A DNA stretch of 62,710 nt from Lutibacter sp. (GCA_021647265.1 JAKIVA010000011.1:1-62710); one strand, 5' to 3'; numbered from the stretch's first letter, positions 52,850-62,560 are shown. A program made the numbers and translations. The notes: a model not told the origin generated them from the sequence alone.

Positions 52850-54082
52850 TTGGCTAATCTATTTCATGAAAACGCATCCGTTTTTAATGTTTTATTCGAA
52901 GCTGTATCTGAAGGGGTTGTAGTTGTTGATGAAAATCAAACAATTGTAGCGACTAATATAGCCGCAGAACAAATGTTTGGATATGTTAAAAACGAACTAC
53001 TAAATAAGCACTTGAATGTGTTGATTCCTGCCAATCACCATGTTGCTCATAGTGATTATTATAATACATTTCACAAACAATCTTCAGCAAGAAAAATGGG
53101 GCAGAGCGAAAATTTGTTTGGAGCACACAAAAAAGGGCATAAATTTCCCGTTGAAGTTGGCTTAAACCCTTTTAAAATAAAAAACAAAAAATATGTAATG
53201 TCAATACTGATAGATATTACAACCCGTAAAGAATCAGAAGCAAAAATTATTGAGTTAAATGGTTTGTTAAAAGATAAAATATCAGTCAGAACAATTGAGC
53301 TTAATAATACAGTTGCTAATTTAAAGGAAGAAATAGATAAAAGAATAAAAGCTGAATCAAAATTAATAAAAGCACTAAAAAAAGAAAAGGAACTTAATGA
53401 ACTAAAAACTAAATTTTTATCATTGGTATCTCATGAATTCAAAACACCTTTGAGTGGCATTTTAAACGCCGCATTATTAACAGGCAGGTATAAAGATTCT
53501 GATATGCAACATAAAAGAGAAAAACACCTGCTTACAATTAAAAATAAAGTCCATTATTTAGATGGAATTTTAAATGATTTTTTATCTGTAGAAAGACTAG
53601 AATCAGGTAAGGTTAAATATAAATTTAGTTATTTTAAGTTAAGTAAAGTGGTAAATGAAGTGGTTTATAATGCCAATTTAATGCTCAAAAGTGGTCAGCG
53701 CATAAATTACCCTTCAAATATTGATAATTTAGATGTTTATCAGGATGAAAAAATATTAGAATTAATATTATCAAATTTATTACGAAATGCTATTAAATAT
53801 TCTCCAGAAAACACGGAGATTGATTTTAAAATTAGAATTGAATCTAAAGGGTTAATTTTTGAGATAAAAGACCAAGGTATTGGAATACCTTTCAAAGATC
53901 AAAAGTATATTTTTAAACGTTATTTTAGGGCCGAAAATGTTCTCACTAATGAAGGAACAGGTATTGGATTGAACATAGTTAAAGGTCATTTGGAAAGTTT
54001 AGGAGGTACAATCAGTTTTATAAGTGTTGAAAATAAAGGGACAACATTTATTATTAATTTGCCATTAATTAAAGGAAAATGA
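52850..54082 (+). CDS. PAS sensor histidine kinase, FixL-like
   Basis: 410 residues, cytoplasmic with no membrane span. PAS domain about 10-125; H67 in A-H-S-D-Y-Y-N-T-F aligns with the haem-ligand His of FixL in its R-x-x-H-D-x-Y stretch, and G-H-K-F-P-V-E-V-G follows as in FixL. Coiled coil about 130-180; HisKA with H195 (VSHEFKTP); HATPase with N-A-I-K-Y-S and G-T-G-I-G-L-N-I-V. TTG is the only usable start: an in-frame TAA lies 12 nt upstream and the first Met is deep in the PAS domain. Overlaps the regulator gene by 4 nt (ATGA). Haem binding is an inference from one aligned His. Confidence 0.85.
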   Translation: MANLFHENASVFNVLFEAVSEGVVVVDENQTIVATNIAAEQMFGYVKNELLNKHLNVLIPANHHVAHSDYYNTFHKQSSARKMGQSENLFGAHKKGHKFPVEVGLNPFKIKNKKYVMSILIDITTRKESEAKIIELNGLLKDKISVRTIELNNTVANLKEEIDKRIKAESKLIKALKKEKELNELKTKFLSLVSHEFKTPLSGILNAALLTGRYKDSDMQHKREKHLLTIKNKVHYLDGILNDFLSVERLESGKVKYKFSYFKLSKVVNEVVYNANLMLKSGQRINYPSNIDNLDVYQDEKILELILSNLLRNAIKYSPENTEIDFKIRIESKGLIFEIKDQGIGIPFKDQKYIFKRYFRAENVLTNEGTGIGLNIVKGHLESLGGTISFISVENKGTTFIINLPLIKGK

Positions 54083-55137
54083 AAACAATATTACTTATAG
54101 AAGATGATACGGTATTAAGAGAAACAACGGCTGAAATATTAGAGTTGGAAAATTACAAAGTTGTTACTGCAGCTGATGGTAAAAAAGGTATAGAACAAGC
54201 AAAATTAGTTATTCCAAATCTTGTAATATGTGATATTATGATGCCAGAAATGGATGGTTATGATGTGTTAAAATCACTTTCTGAAGATGCTAAAACCAAA
54301 CGAATTCCATTTATTTTTATGTCTGCAAAAACAGAGGTAAAAGATATAAGAAAAGGAATGGATTTAGGAGCAGATGATTACCTTACGAAACCTATGAATA
54401 TTGAACTTTTATTAAGTGCCATTGAGAGTAGATTGGCTAAGGCAGCACTTTTAAAAGAGGAAGAAACAAAGTCAAATATACCTAATGAAGCTGAAAGTTT
54501 TCCAATTGAAATTGAGAATATTAATGATCTTAAAAACTATTTTTGTGATTTTGGAGTAACTAAAATTTACAAAAAGAAAGAGTTGATATATGAGGAAGAT
54601 AAATATGCAAAAAACATTTATCTTATTTATAAAGGAAAGGTAAAAAGTTATAAAATTGATGAATTTGGGAAAGAACTTATCACAACCATTTATAAAGGCG
54701 ATGATTTTTTTGGTTTTTCAGCTATTATAGATAATTCTCAAAATTATGAATCAACAATGGCAATGGAAAATTCTGAAATTGTTGTAGTAGATAAACTTAC
54801 ACTACAAAAAATAATAAAAAACAATTACAATCTTTATTTAGAAATATTTCAACTAATTAATGAAAACGTATCTGAAATTAAAGAACAACTATTACAAATG
54901 GCATATGGTTCTATGAGGAGAAAAACAGCTCAAACGATATTAAAGTTTGCTCAAAAAATGAGCTATAAGCCATCAACAGGTATTAATATATCTCGCAGAG
55001 ATTTGGCAAGTGTAGCAGGAATAGCAACAGAAAGTTTAATTAGAACACTTACCGATTTAAAGAAGGAAGGAGTTATTGAAATTGAAGGGAGAAATATTAG
55101 AATTATCAATATGGATATGTTAGAGGCTATTTATTAA
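54079..55137 (+). CDS. Receiver-cNMP-HTH fusion response regulator (FixJ/FixK-like in one)
   Basis: 352 residues. Receiver domain 1-125 with phospho-acceptor D52 (CDIMMPEMDG) and K in Y-L-T-K-P; cyclic-nucleotide-binding-like domain about 155-270 (K-I-Y-K-K-K-E-L-I-Y-E-E-D); CRP-type helix-turn-helix about 280-345 (I-S-R-R-D-L-A-S-V-A-G-I-A-T-E-S-L-I-R-T-L). No N-terminal FNR cysteine cluster is seen, so control is likely through phosphorylation by the upstream kinase. Confidence 0.92.
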   Translation: MKTILLIEDDTVLRETTAEILELENYKVVTAADGKKGIEQAKLVIPNLVICDIMMPEMDGYDVLKSLSEDAKTKRIPFIFMSAKTEVKDIRKGMDLGADDYLTKPMNIELLLSAIESRLAKAALLKEEETKSNIPNEAESFPIEIENINDLKNYFCDFGVTKIYKKKELIYEEDKYAKNIYLIYKGKVKSYKIDEFGKELITTIYKGDDFFGFSAIIDNSQNYESTMAMENSEIVVVDKLTLQKIIKNNYNLYLEIFQLINENVSEIKEQLLQMAYGSMRRKTAQTILKFAQKMSYKPSTGINISRRDLASVAGIATESLIRTLTDLKKEGVIEIEGRNIRIINMDMLEAIY

Positions 55138-55188
55138 CGTTGTAATAAATTTTAACTTAATAATTTAATTTATTCGTAATATAATTAC

Positions 55189-55200
55189 TGATTAATGTCA
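55189..55200 (+). promoter_or_regulatory. Candidate CRP/FNR-type site before the stress protein gene
   Basis: TGA-TTAATG-TCA has the TGA-N6-TCA core of CRP/FNR-family sites. Its centre (55194.5) lies about 41.5 nt before the start predicted from the -7 box at 55224-55231, the class II activator position. Confidence 0.4.
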
Positions 55201-55223
55201 TTCTTTATGAGAATAGCTATTGT

Positions 55224-55231
55224 TAATTTTG
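55224..55231 (+). promoter_or_regulatory. -7 box of the universal stress protein gene
   Basis: TAATTTTG fits TAnnTTTG, 20 nt before the ATG. No TTTG at the proper spacing upstream, consistent with activator dependence. Confidence 0.45.
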
Positions 55232-55251
55232 TAGTTGTTTTTAAAAAGTAA

Positions 55252-56076
55252 ATGAAAAATATATTAATCTTAACAGACTTTTCAAAAAAATCTTGGAACT
55301 CTATATTGTATGCGCTTTCTCTATTTAAAGAGGGGAATTGTAATTTTTATATGTTGCACGCCCAGAATATTCATGAAAGTGAATTTGAGAATATAAATTC
55401 CAAATTTATAAACAATAAAATATCAACACATTTAAAAACTCAGTTTGAGATACTTATAGATAAAATTGAAAAAACACAATTAAAAGGAAAGCACGTATTC
55501 ATTCCAATAGAATCTAACAATAATATTTTAGAAGCTACTAGGTTTTATGTGAAAGAAAAGAAAATAGATTTAATTGTAATAGGTACAAATGGATTGTGCC
55601 CTAATGAAAAAAAACAGGCAAATTCTATTTCAGAAGATGTTATAACTAAAGTAAAATGTTCTGTTTTGGTTGTGCCAATGGAGGCGCGTTTTAAAGGATT
55701 AAAAGAGATTGCTTTTCCAACTGATTTTACAAATTTTTATGAGGCGAAATTACTGCAAAATTTAACAAGTCTTTCAAATTATTCAGAAGCTTTACTGCGT
55801 TTTTTATTTCTATCAAAAAAAGAAGTAATACTTAATAAAGAACAACAATGGAATAAAGAAACGTTGCATGATTATTTTAAAGATCAACCACATAGCTTTC
55901 ATGTTGAGGTTAACCAAAATTTTGAAGTATCTATCGAGAAATTCATCAATAAAGTGAAGATAGATTTAGTTGTTATGGTTGCTAAAAATTTAAATTTATT
56001 TGAACAAATATTATTTAGACCTAAAGTAACTACTATAAATTATTACTCTAAATTACCATTCTTAATTCTTCATTAA
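55252..56076 (+). CDS. Tandem universal stress protein
   Basis: 274 residues, two UspA-like halves. First half about 1-145: I-L-I-L-T-D-F-S-K-K-S-W at the N-terminus and I-D-L-I-V-I-G-T-N-G; S-V-L-V-V-P closes it. The second half (about 155-274) is degenerate, with I-A-F-P-T-D-F-T-N-F and I-D-L-V-V-M-V-A-K. Encoded 114 nt after the FixL-like/CRP regulator pair and probably its target. Confidence 0.88.
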   Translation: MKNILILTDFSKKSWNSILYALSLFKEGNCNFYMLHAQNIHESEFENINSKFINNKISTHLKTQFEILIDKIEKTQLKGKHVFIPIESNNNILEATRFYVKEKKIDLIVIGTNGLCPNEKKQANSISEDVITKVKCSVLVVPMEARFKGLKEIAFPTDFTNFYEAKLLQNLTSLSNYSEALLRFLFLSKKEVILNKEQQWNKETLHDYFKDQPHSFHVEVNQNFEVSIEKFINKVKIDLVVMVAKNLNLFEQILFRPKVTTINYYSKLPFLILH

Positions 56077-56158
56077 TTATACCCTAAGAAAATCTCATTA
56101 TAAAATTTGAAATAATTGTATATTTATGCAAATAAATATTTAATTAACATTTTTTATA

Positions 56159-58939
56159 ATGAAAAAACTAGTCCTAATTTTTAGCTTTTTATTTCTTTCA
56201 GTAGAAATAATTTCGCAAACATCTATTATTAACAACATTCCCTTTACAAATATAGGGCCATCAATAATGAGTGGTAGAATTGTTGCTGTTGATGTAAACC
56301 CCACTAATACTACGGAGTTTTATGCGGCGTATGCTTCAGGTGGTTTATGGTACACCACTAATAACGGAACAACATTTACATGTGTAACGAATAATGCCCC
56401 AACTCAAAACATGGGTGCAATTGCTGTAGATTGGCAAAAAGGAACCATTTGGATTGGTACTGGAGAAAGTAATTCTTCTCGTTCATCATATGCTGGTATT
56501 GGAATTTTAAAAAGTGATGACAAAGGTAAAACATGGCAACATGTAGGACTTAAAGACTCTCAACATATTGGTAAAATAATTATCAATATAAATAATCCTG
56601 ATGAAGTGGTAATAGGTGTAATAGGGCATTTATATACACCAAATAATGAACGAGGAATTTTTAAAACTACTGACGGAGGCAAAACTTGGGAAAATGTGTT
56701 GTTTATTAATGAAAACACAGGAGTTATAGATATAAATGTTTCTCCAGTAAATCCTAATATTATGTATGCGGCATCATGGGAACGCGAAAGAAAAGCTTGG
56801 AATTTTAAAGGAAATGGAGAGAATTCAGCTATCTATAAAAGTGTTGATGCAGGAAATACTTGGAGTAAAATTTCTAAAAAAGGAAATGGATTCCCAATAG
56901 GAGAAGGTGTTGGAAGAATTGGATTGGCAACTTTTAATGATGAAATTTTATATGCTTTGTTAGATAATCAAAATTTACGTCCAGCAAAAAAGAAGAAGAA
57001 AGAAGAAGGCTTGGTTAAAAATGATTTCAAAAAAATGAGTAAAGAAGAATTTTTGAAATTAGATAATAAAAAACTGAATAATTACTTAAAAGATAATGAT
57101 TTTAACAAAAAATATACAGCGCAAAATGTTAAACAGGCTATCAAAAAAAATGAATTCAAGCCTATTGATTTAGCTACTTATTTAGAAGATGCTAACTATG
57201 TTTTGTTAAATTCAGAAGTAATAGGAGCTGAATTGTACAAATCAATTGATGGAGGTGAAACTTGGAAAAAAACACATAAAGATTTTTTAGATGGAGTTTA
57301 TAGTTCTTATGGTTATTATTTTGGGACGATTGCTGTAAACACAACCAATCAAAACAAGGTTTACATTGCAGGTGTTCCTTTGTTAAAATCTGATGATGGT
57401 GGAAAAACGTTTAAGTCGTTAAATAAAGAAAATGTTCACGCAGACCATCATGCAATTTGGATAGATTCAAACCTAAAAGGTCACATAATTAATGGAAATG
57501 ATGGTGGAATTAACGTTAGTTATGATGATGGTGAAAACTGGATTAAAAATAATGCTCCTTCTGTAGGACAATTTTATTCAGTAAATACAGATAATAAAAA
57601 ACCTTATAATGTATATGGAGGGTTACAAGATAATGGTGTTTGGTTTGGTCCAAGTGATTATAAAGCTTCAAAACGTTGGGAAAGTACAGGGAATTACCCA
57701 TATAAAATGATTGGTGGAGGTGATGGAATGCAAGTGCAAATAGATAGTAGAGATAATGAAACTGTTTATTCTGGATCACAATTTGGATATTACTACCGTA
57801 AAAATTTAAAAACCAAAAAACAAATCAATATTCATCCTAAACACGAATTGGGAGATACACCTTATCGTTATAATTGGCAAACACCTATTTTATTATCATC
57901 TCACAACCAAGATATCTTCTATATGGGAGCAAATAAATTATTGCGATCTATGGATAAAGGTGAAACTTTTGAAGTAATTTCTCCCGACCTAACAACAGGT
58001 GGTAAAAAAGGAAATGTACCTTATGGAACATTAACTGCAATTTCTGAAAGCCCATTTCAATTTGGATTAATTTATGTTGGTAGTGATGATGGCTACGTAA
58101 ATGTAACAAAAGATGGGGGTGTAAATTGGACTAGAATTTCTGATAGTTTACCTCAAAATTTATGGGTTTCACGTGTTATTGCTTCTCAGTATAAAAAAGC
58201 AAGAGTTTATATAGCATTAAACGGCTATAGAAATGATGATTTTAAACCGTATATTTTTGTAAGTGAAGATTATGGAAAAACATGGAGAGACATCCAAAGT
58301 AATTTACCTAATTCACCTATCAATGTTATTAGAGAAGATTCAAGAGATGAAAATATACTGTATTTGGGAACAGACGAAGGTGTTTTTGTAACATTTAATA
58401 AGGGAGAAAACTGGCAACAATTTACCAAAGGTTTACCTATTGTACCAGTCCATGATTTGGTAGTTCAGAAGGATTCTAAAGACTTAGTAATAGGAACACA
58501 TGGAAGATCTATTTATAAAGCAGATATTACAGCGCTACAAAAATTTAATGAAGTTAAAAATAAAGATATTGTAGTTTTTGAAATTCCAAAAATTAAATAT
58601 TCATCTCATTGGGGAAGCGCTTGGAATCAGTGGTTAGAACCAAATGTCCCAAAAATCACAGTTCCTTTTTATGTGACAAATGGCGGAACGTACACAGTTG
58701 AAATTTTATCGGAAGATGAGCATGAGCTTCAAAAATTCTCAGTAATGGCAAGTAAAGGATTTAATTATGTGAATTACGATGTTACTTTTTCTAAAAATAA
58801 AGGGAAGAACTATTTTATTAAAAAGGACATACCTATTAAAATTGCAAAGAATCAGAAATATTATTTACCAAAAGGGAACTATATTTTAAAAATATCTAAA
58901 GGCTCAATTAGTACAAGTCAAAAATTCGAAGTTCAATAA
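56159..58939 (+). CDS. Secreted BNR/sortilin-type propeller protein
   Basis: 926 residues, signal peptide about 1-20 (I-I-S-Q). Many BNR-like blades (S-D-D-K-G-K-T-W, T-T-D-G-G-K-T-W, S-V-D-A-G-N-T-W, S-D-D-G-G-K-T-F) form two seven-blade propellers. A Lys/Glu-rich helical insert lies about 275-345 (K-K-K-K-K-E-E ... M-S-K-E-E-F-L-K-L-D) within a blade. Such proteins are often annotated as glycosyl hydrolase or VPS10/sortilin-like; no catalytic residues are clear and no type IX sorting tail is present. Paralogue of the gene at 59099. Confidence 0.85.
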   Translation: MKKLVLIFSFLFLSVEIISQTSIINNIPFTNIGPSIMSGRIVAVDVNPTNTTEFYAAYASGGLWYTTNNGTTFTCVTNNAPTQNMGAIAVDWQKGTIWIGTGESNSSRSSYAGIGILKSDDKGKTWQHVGLKDSQHIGKIIININNPDEVVIGVIGHLYTPNNERGIFKTTDGGKTWENVLFINENTGVIDINVSPVNPNIMYAASWERERKAWNFKGNGENSAIYKSVDAGNTWSKISKKGNGFPIGEGVGRIGLATFNDEILYALLDNQNLRPAKKKKKEEGLVKNDFKKMSKEEFLKLDNKKLNNYLKDNDFNKKYTAQNVKQAIKKNEFKPIDLATYLEDANYVLLNSEVIGAELYKSIDGGETWKKTHKDFLDGVYSSYGYYFGTIAVNTTNQNKVYIAGVPLLKSDDGGKTFKSLNKENVHADHHAIWIDSNLKGHIINGNDGGINVSYDDGENWIKNNAPSVGQFYSVNTDNKKPYNVYGGLQDNGVWFGPSDYKASKRWESTGNYPYKMIGGGDGMQVQIDSRDNETVYSGSQFGYYYRKNLKTKKQINIHPKHELGDTPYRYNWQTPILLSSHNQDIFYMGANKLLRSMDKGETFEVISPDLTTGGKKGNVPYGTLTAISESPFQFGLIYVGSDDGYVNVTKDGGVNWTRISDSLPQNLWVSRVIASQYKKARVYIALNGYRNDDFKPYIFVSEDYGKTWRDIQSNLPNSPINVIREDSRDENILYLGTDEGVFVTFNKGENWQQFTKGLPIVPVHDLVVQKDSKDLVIGTHGRSIYKADITALQKFNEVKNKDIVVFEIPKIKYSSHWGSAWNQWLEPNVPKITVPFYVTNGGTYTVEILSEDEHELQKFSVMASKGFNYVNYDVTFSKNKGKNYFIKKDIPIKIAKNQKYYLPKGNYILKISKGSISTSQKFEVQ

Positions 58940-58961
58940 AATTTCGTGTTTTGTATAAAAT

Positions 58962-59089
58962 AGGCTGTCTAAAAAGTAATTACACTTGTCCTTTTGAACA
59001 AAGTGAAAATCTCAATGTCTTGATATGTAGGTATCTAATTTTAAAAAGATTGTTCATTTACATTCAGAACGACACTTTTTAGACAGCCT
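58962..59089. repeat. 128-bp MITE-like palindromic element
   Basis: AGGCTGTCTAAAAAGT (58962-58977) and ACTTTTTAGACAGCCT (59074-59089) form perfect 16-bp terminal inverted repeats round 96 nt that holds GAACAAAGTGAAAATCTC and CATTCAGAACGACA, like flavobacterial dispersed repeats. Flanking T-runs on both strands make it also a bidirectional terminator for the two convergent propeller genes. Confidence 0.75.
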
Positions 59090-59098
59090 CTTTTTTAA

Positions 59099-62000
59099 TT
59101 AATATTTAAGCTCTTTCAACTCTTTGAAAGGAGACAGATTTAATCCTTCAATCGTTTTTTTGTATGCTATCCAGTCAGTTTTATAAAACTTATTTATTTT
59201 AGAAATAACAACACTTACTTTAGCATCGGCATTTTTAACTAAAGTAATTTCAGTTTTCCCAGGTTTTTGAAGTAGTGAACCAACGTATCTTTTTGCTAAA
59301 ATTAAATAAGAAATAGGACTTGGAAATTCAGTTGCTGTAATGCCTTGTCGTTTGTCTTTTTTTCCTAACATGTCATCCAGAAGATTATTTATATTTTTCA
59401 AAACTTCATCTTGAGCTTTTAGTAACTCTTTTTTATTTTTTATTTCACTTTGAGCTTTAATTCGCTTTTTATAATCTTCAACAATTTCTTTAGATGTTAG
59501 TAATCTTTGTGTTGCTTCACCTGCAATTCCAGATTTATTTTCCAATTGTTTTAATAAATCATATTTGGCTTTCAAAACTTCAGAAGCTATTTTTACTCTA
59601 GGATCATACTTAACATTAATCGTTTCACTAACGGTTTCATTCCCAGCATGAAGCTTTATAGTATAGGTGCCCGGTAAAACAGTTATTCCACGCGGTTCAG
59701 CAGCATTATTTTTAACTTTTTCCCTTGAAGGCATCCTTTTCCCCTTTTCTTCTAATCCCCAATAAATTCTGTGTAGGCCATTTTTCTTAGGAGCTTTTAT
59801 TTTAATACTTCTGATAAGTTTGTTTTTATCATTGTAAACTTCAAAGAAAATAGAATCAAATTTTACCGCTTGTTTTTCTGATTTTACCGCTGTTGTTTTT
59901 AAACTTTTTTTCTTTGTTGTTGAAGCTTTTTCAATTTTTTTAATTTTGGGTTTGTTAAAAACGTATGTTATCATAGCTCCTTTACGTCTATTATCTCCAT
60001 TAAAAAGGGCATTTGCTCCAAAACGTGTACCTGAAGGTTGCTGATTTTGTGTTATAAAAGCAGGAGGAGGAGTAAACACATGCAGTGTTTTATCAATTAT
60101 AGATTTACCTTCTTTTGCCATTGCTCTAAAAGGTCTGATATCATCTAAAATATAGATGGCTCTTCCAAAAGTTCCAATTACTAGATCTTGTTCACGAGGT
60201 TGAATTGCTAGATCCATTGTAGAGACTTCAGGGAAGTTGTTAGTCCATTTTGTCCAGGTTTTCCCCTCGTCAATGCTTATGTATAAGCCGTATTCAGTAC
60301 CTAGAAATAATAGATTTTCTTCTTCAGTATCTTGTGCAATTGCAAGAGTATACCCAAATGTTTCAGGTTTTCCTTTCAGTATATTTTCCCATGTTTTTCC
60401 AAAATCTTTTGTTTTAAATAAATAAGGTTTAAAATCAAAAAGTCTGTAATTATTCACAATTATATACGCCTCTCCTTTATTAAATTTTGAAGCTCTAATT
60501 TGGGGAATCCAACTTCCTTTAGGTAAACCTTTAATGTTATGGGTTACATTTTCCCATGTTTTACCTCCATTTTTTGTAAGTTGAACATTTCCATCATCAG
60601 TGCCTACCCAAAGAAGATTTTCATCTAAAGTACTTGGTTCAACAGCCAAAATAGTACAATGATTTTCAGCACCGGTTGCATCCATGGTCAATCCACCGCT
60701 TTCAAATTGCTTTTGTTGTTCTTTATTATTTGTTGTTAGATCAGGAGAAATTAGTTCCCAAGTGTAACCTTTATCGGTTGATTTATGTACAAACTGACTA
60801 CCAAAATAAAGTGTTTTATTATCAAAAGGATTTATAGCAATTGCCGCATTCCAATTAAAACGAAGTTTCATATCAGGATTTGGGTGGGTAGGTCTAATTC
60901 CTTTAACATAGCCCGTCTCTCTATCGTATCTACCAACATAACCTTGTTGAGACATTCCATATCCATATCTCGAATTTTCTGGATCAGGAACTACATCAAA
61001 TCCATCTCCAAACATAATTTCTTGCCAATAAGAATTTCGAATCCCCTGATCTTTTAAAACATAAGCGGGACCCACCCAAGAACCATTATCTTGCATACCT
61101 CCATAAACATTATAAGGGAAATCATTATCAACGCTAATATGATAAAATTGACCAATAGGCAAATTTTCAACAAAACGCCAGTTTTTACCTCTATCATGGG
61201 TTATATTTAAACCTCCATCGTTTCCATCAATCATAAAATTTGGATTTTCAGGGTGTATCCACCAGGCATGATGATCTGGATGTATACCTTTTGAAGTGCC
61301 GTAAGCAGGCATTAGTTGTTTGAATGATTTACCACCGTCTTCACTAACGTTAACAAAAGTAAAAACAGAATAAACTCTATTTTCATTAATAGGGTCAACA
61401 TAAATATCAGAATAGTAAAAAGGTCTATTTCCAATTCCTCCTGAACCTCTTCCGCTAGATTTATCATTTATTTTTTTCCATTTAAAACCGCCATCTTCAG
61501 ATTTGTATAGTGCATTTTTTTTTGCTTCAACCAATGCGTAAATAATTTTAGTATTACTTGGAGCAATTGCAATACCAATTCTACCTAAATTTCCTTCAGG
61601 TAAACCATCCTTACTTGTTAGTTTTTTCCAATTTTCACCACCATCATAAGTAATATACAGACCAGATCCTTCTCCTCCAGATGTAAAAGTCCAAGGTTTA
61701 CGTTGATGTTCCCACATGGCGGCAATTAATTTATTAGGATTGTTGGGGTCTACTACCAAATCAGCACAACCGGTTTTATTATTAACAAACAATGATTTTT
61801 CCCAGGTTTTACCTCCATCAGTTGTTTTAAATACACCACGTTCAGGATGTTCACCCCAAGGGGAACCAATTGCTCCAACGTAAACGGTATTAGGATTGTC
61901 TTTATCAATTATAATTTTATGAATATTACGTGTTTTTTCTAAACCCATTAATTTCCATGTTTTACCAGCATCTAAGCTTTTGTATAAGCCGTAACCGCCA

Positions 62001-62338
62001 GTTAAGCTATTTCTTGGGTTCCCTTCTCCGGTTCCAATCCAAATAACATCAGGGTTACTTTGTTGAATTGCAATTGAACCTATTGACATTGGGCCATACT
62101 TATCAAAAATAGGTTTCCAGTTAATGCCACTACTTTCGGATTTCCACAATCCACCTGAAGCAGAACCAACATATATGATATTAGGACTTTTAGTAACTAC
62201 ATCAATGGCTGTAATTCTACCGCTCATACCAGCAGGGCCAATAGATCGGGTTTTAATATCTTTGAATTTAGCTATATCAAATTGTTGAGAAAAAGTAGTA
62301 AATGAAACAAAAAGAATAAGTAAAGTTAAATTTTTCAT
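59099..62338 (-). CDS. Large secreted BNR/sortilin-type propeller protein
   Basis: 1079 residues, signal peptide about 1-17 (T-F-S-Q). Propeller region about 25-750 with blades S-E-S-S-G-I-N-W, S-L-D-A-G-K-T-W, T-T-D-G-G-K-T-W, S-T-D-K-G-Y-T-W; then a FnIII-like segment (P-G-T-Y-T-I-K-L-H-A-G) and a Lys-rich helical C-terminus (about 900-1079) absent from the paralogue. No type IX sorting tail. Ligand unknown; peptide binding or degradation is a suggestion from VPS10 relatives. Confidence 0.85.
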   Translation of the reverse strand: MKNLTLLILFVSFTTFSQQFDIAKFKDIKTRSIGPAGMSGRITAIDVVTKSPNIIYVGSASGGLWKSESSGINWKPIFDKYGPMSIGSIAIQQSNPDVIWIGTGEGNPRNSLTGGYGLYKSLDAGKTWKLMGLEKTRNIHKIIIDKDNPNTVYVGAIGSPWGEHPERGVFKTTDGGKTWEKSLFVNNKTGCADLVVDPNNPNKLIAAMWEHQRKPWTFTSGGEGSGLYITYDGGENWKKLTSKDGLPEGNLGRIGIAIAPSNTKIIYALVEAKKNALYKSEDGGFKWKKINDKSSGRGSGGIGNRPFYYSDIYVDPINENRVYSVFTFVNVSEDGGKSFKQLMPAYGTSKGIHPDHHAWWIHPENPNFMIDGNDGGLNITHDRGKNWRFVENLPIGQFYHISVDNDFPYNVYGGMQDNGSWVGPAYVLKDQGIRNSYWQEIMFGDGFDVVPDPENSRYGYGMSQQGYVGRYDRETGYVKGIRPTHPNPDMKLRFNWNAAIAINPFDNKTLYFGSQFVHKSTDKGYTWELISPDLTTNNKEQQKQFESGGLTMDATGAENHCTILAVEPSTLDENLLWVGTDDGNVQLTKNGGKTWENVTHNIKGLPKGSWIPQIRASKFNKGEAYIIVNNYRLFDFKPYLFKTKDFGKTWENILKGKPETFGYTLAIAQDTEEENLLFLGTEYGLYISIDEGKTWTKWTNNFPEVSTMDLAIQPREQDLVIGTFGRAIYILDDIRPFRAMAKEGKSIIDKTLHVFTPPPAFITQNQQPSGTRFGANALFNGDNRRKGAMITYVFNKPKIKKIEKASTTKKKSLKTTAVKSEKQAVKFDSIFFEVYNDKNKLIRSIKIKAPKKNGLHRIYWGLEEKGKRMPSREKVKNNAAEPRGITVLPGTYTIKLHAGNETVSETINVKYDPRVKIASEVLKAKYDLLKQLENKSGIAGEATQRLLTSKEIVEDYKKRIKAQSEIKNKKELLKAQDEVLKNINNLLDDMLGKKDKRQGITATEFPSPISYLILAKRYVGSLLQKPGKTEITLVKNADAKVSVVISKINKFYKTDWIAYKKTIEGLNLSPFKELKELKY

Positions 62339-62460
62339 TTGGTTGGTTTTTTGTTGATTTTTATTTAATCACTAAATATAAAAAAATGCCAAGTAAAGAA
62401 ATGTTAAAGTTATTATAAATATAGAAAGAGGTTGTGAAATAGTGTGTCTAATAAAAAACA

Positions 62461-62560
62461 GAGGTTGTCTGAAAAGGTACAAAATTCGTCATTCTGAACT
62501 TGCCTGACCGGCAGGTAGGTTTATTTCAGAATCCCATCATACGGATTATCAATCATTATG
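62461..62560. repeat. Composite dispersed repeat
   Basis: Opens with GAGGTTGTCTGAAAAGG, one base from the ssb-side copy GAGGCTGTCTGAAAAGG, then GTCATTCTGAACTTG and a CCTG/CAGG hairpin (CCTGACCGGCAGG), and TTTCAGAATCCC. This is the pattern of intergenic REP-like repeats of the family. The whole 62339-62710 stretch has no complete gene; a 6-bp TCTTAC/GTAAGA hairpin lies at 62585-62600. Confidence 0.6.

Noticed and set aside
55198..55210. TCAT-TCTTT-ATGA inverted repeat before the usp gene
   Set aside because: Only 4-bp arms in A+T-rich DNA; the overlapping TGA-N6-TCA site is the better candidate.
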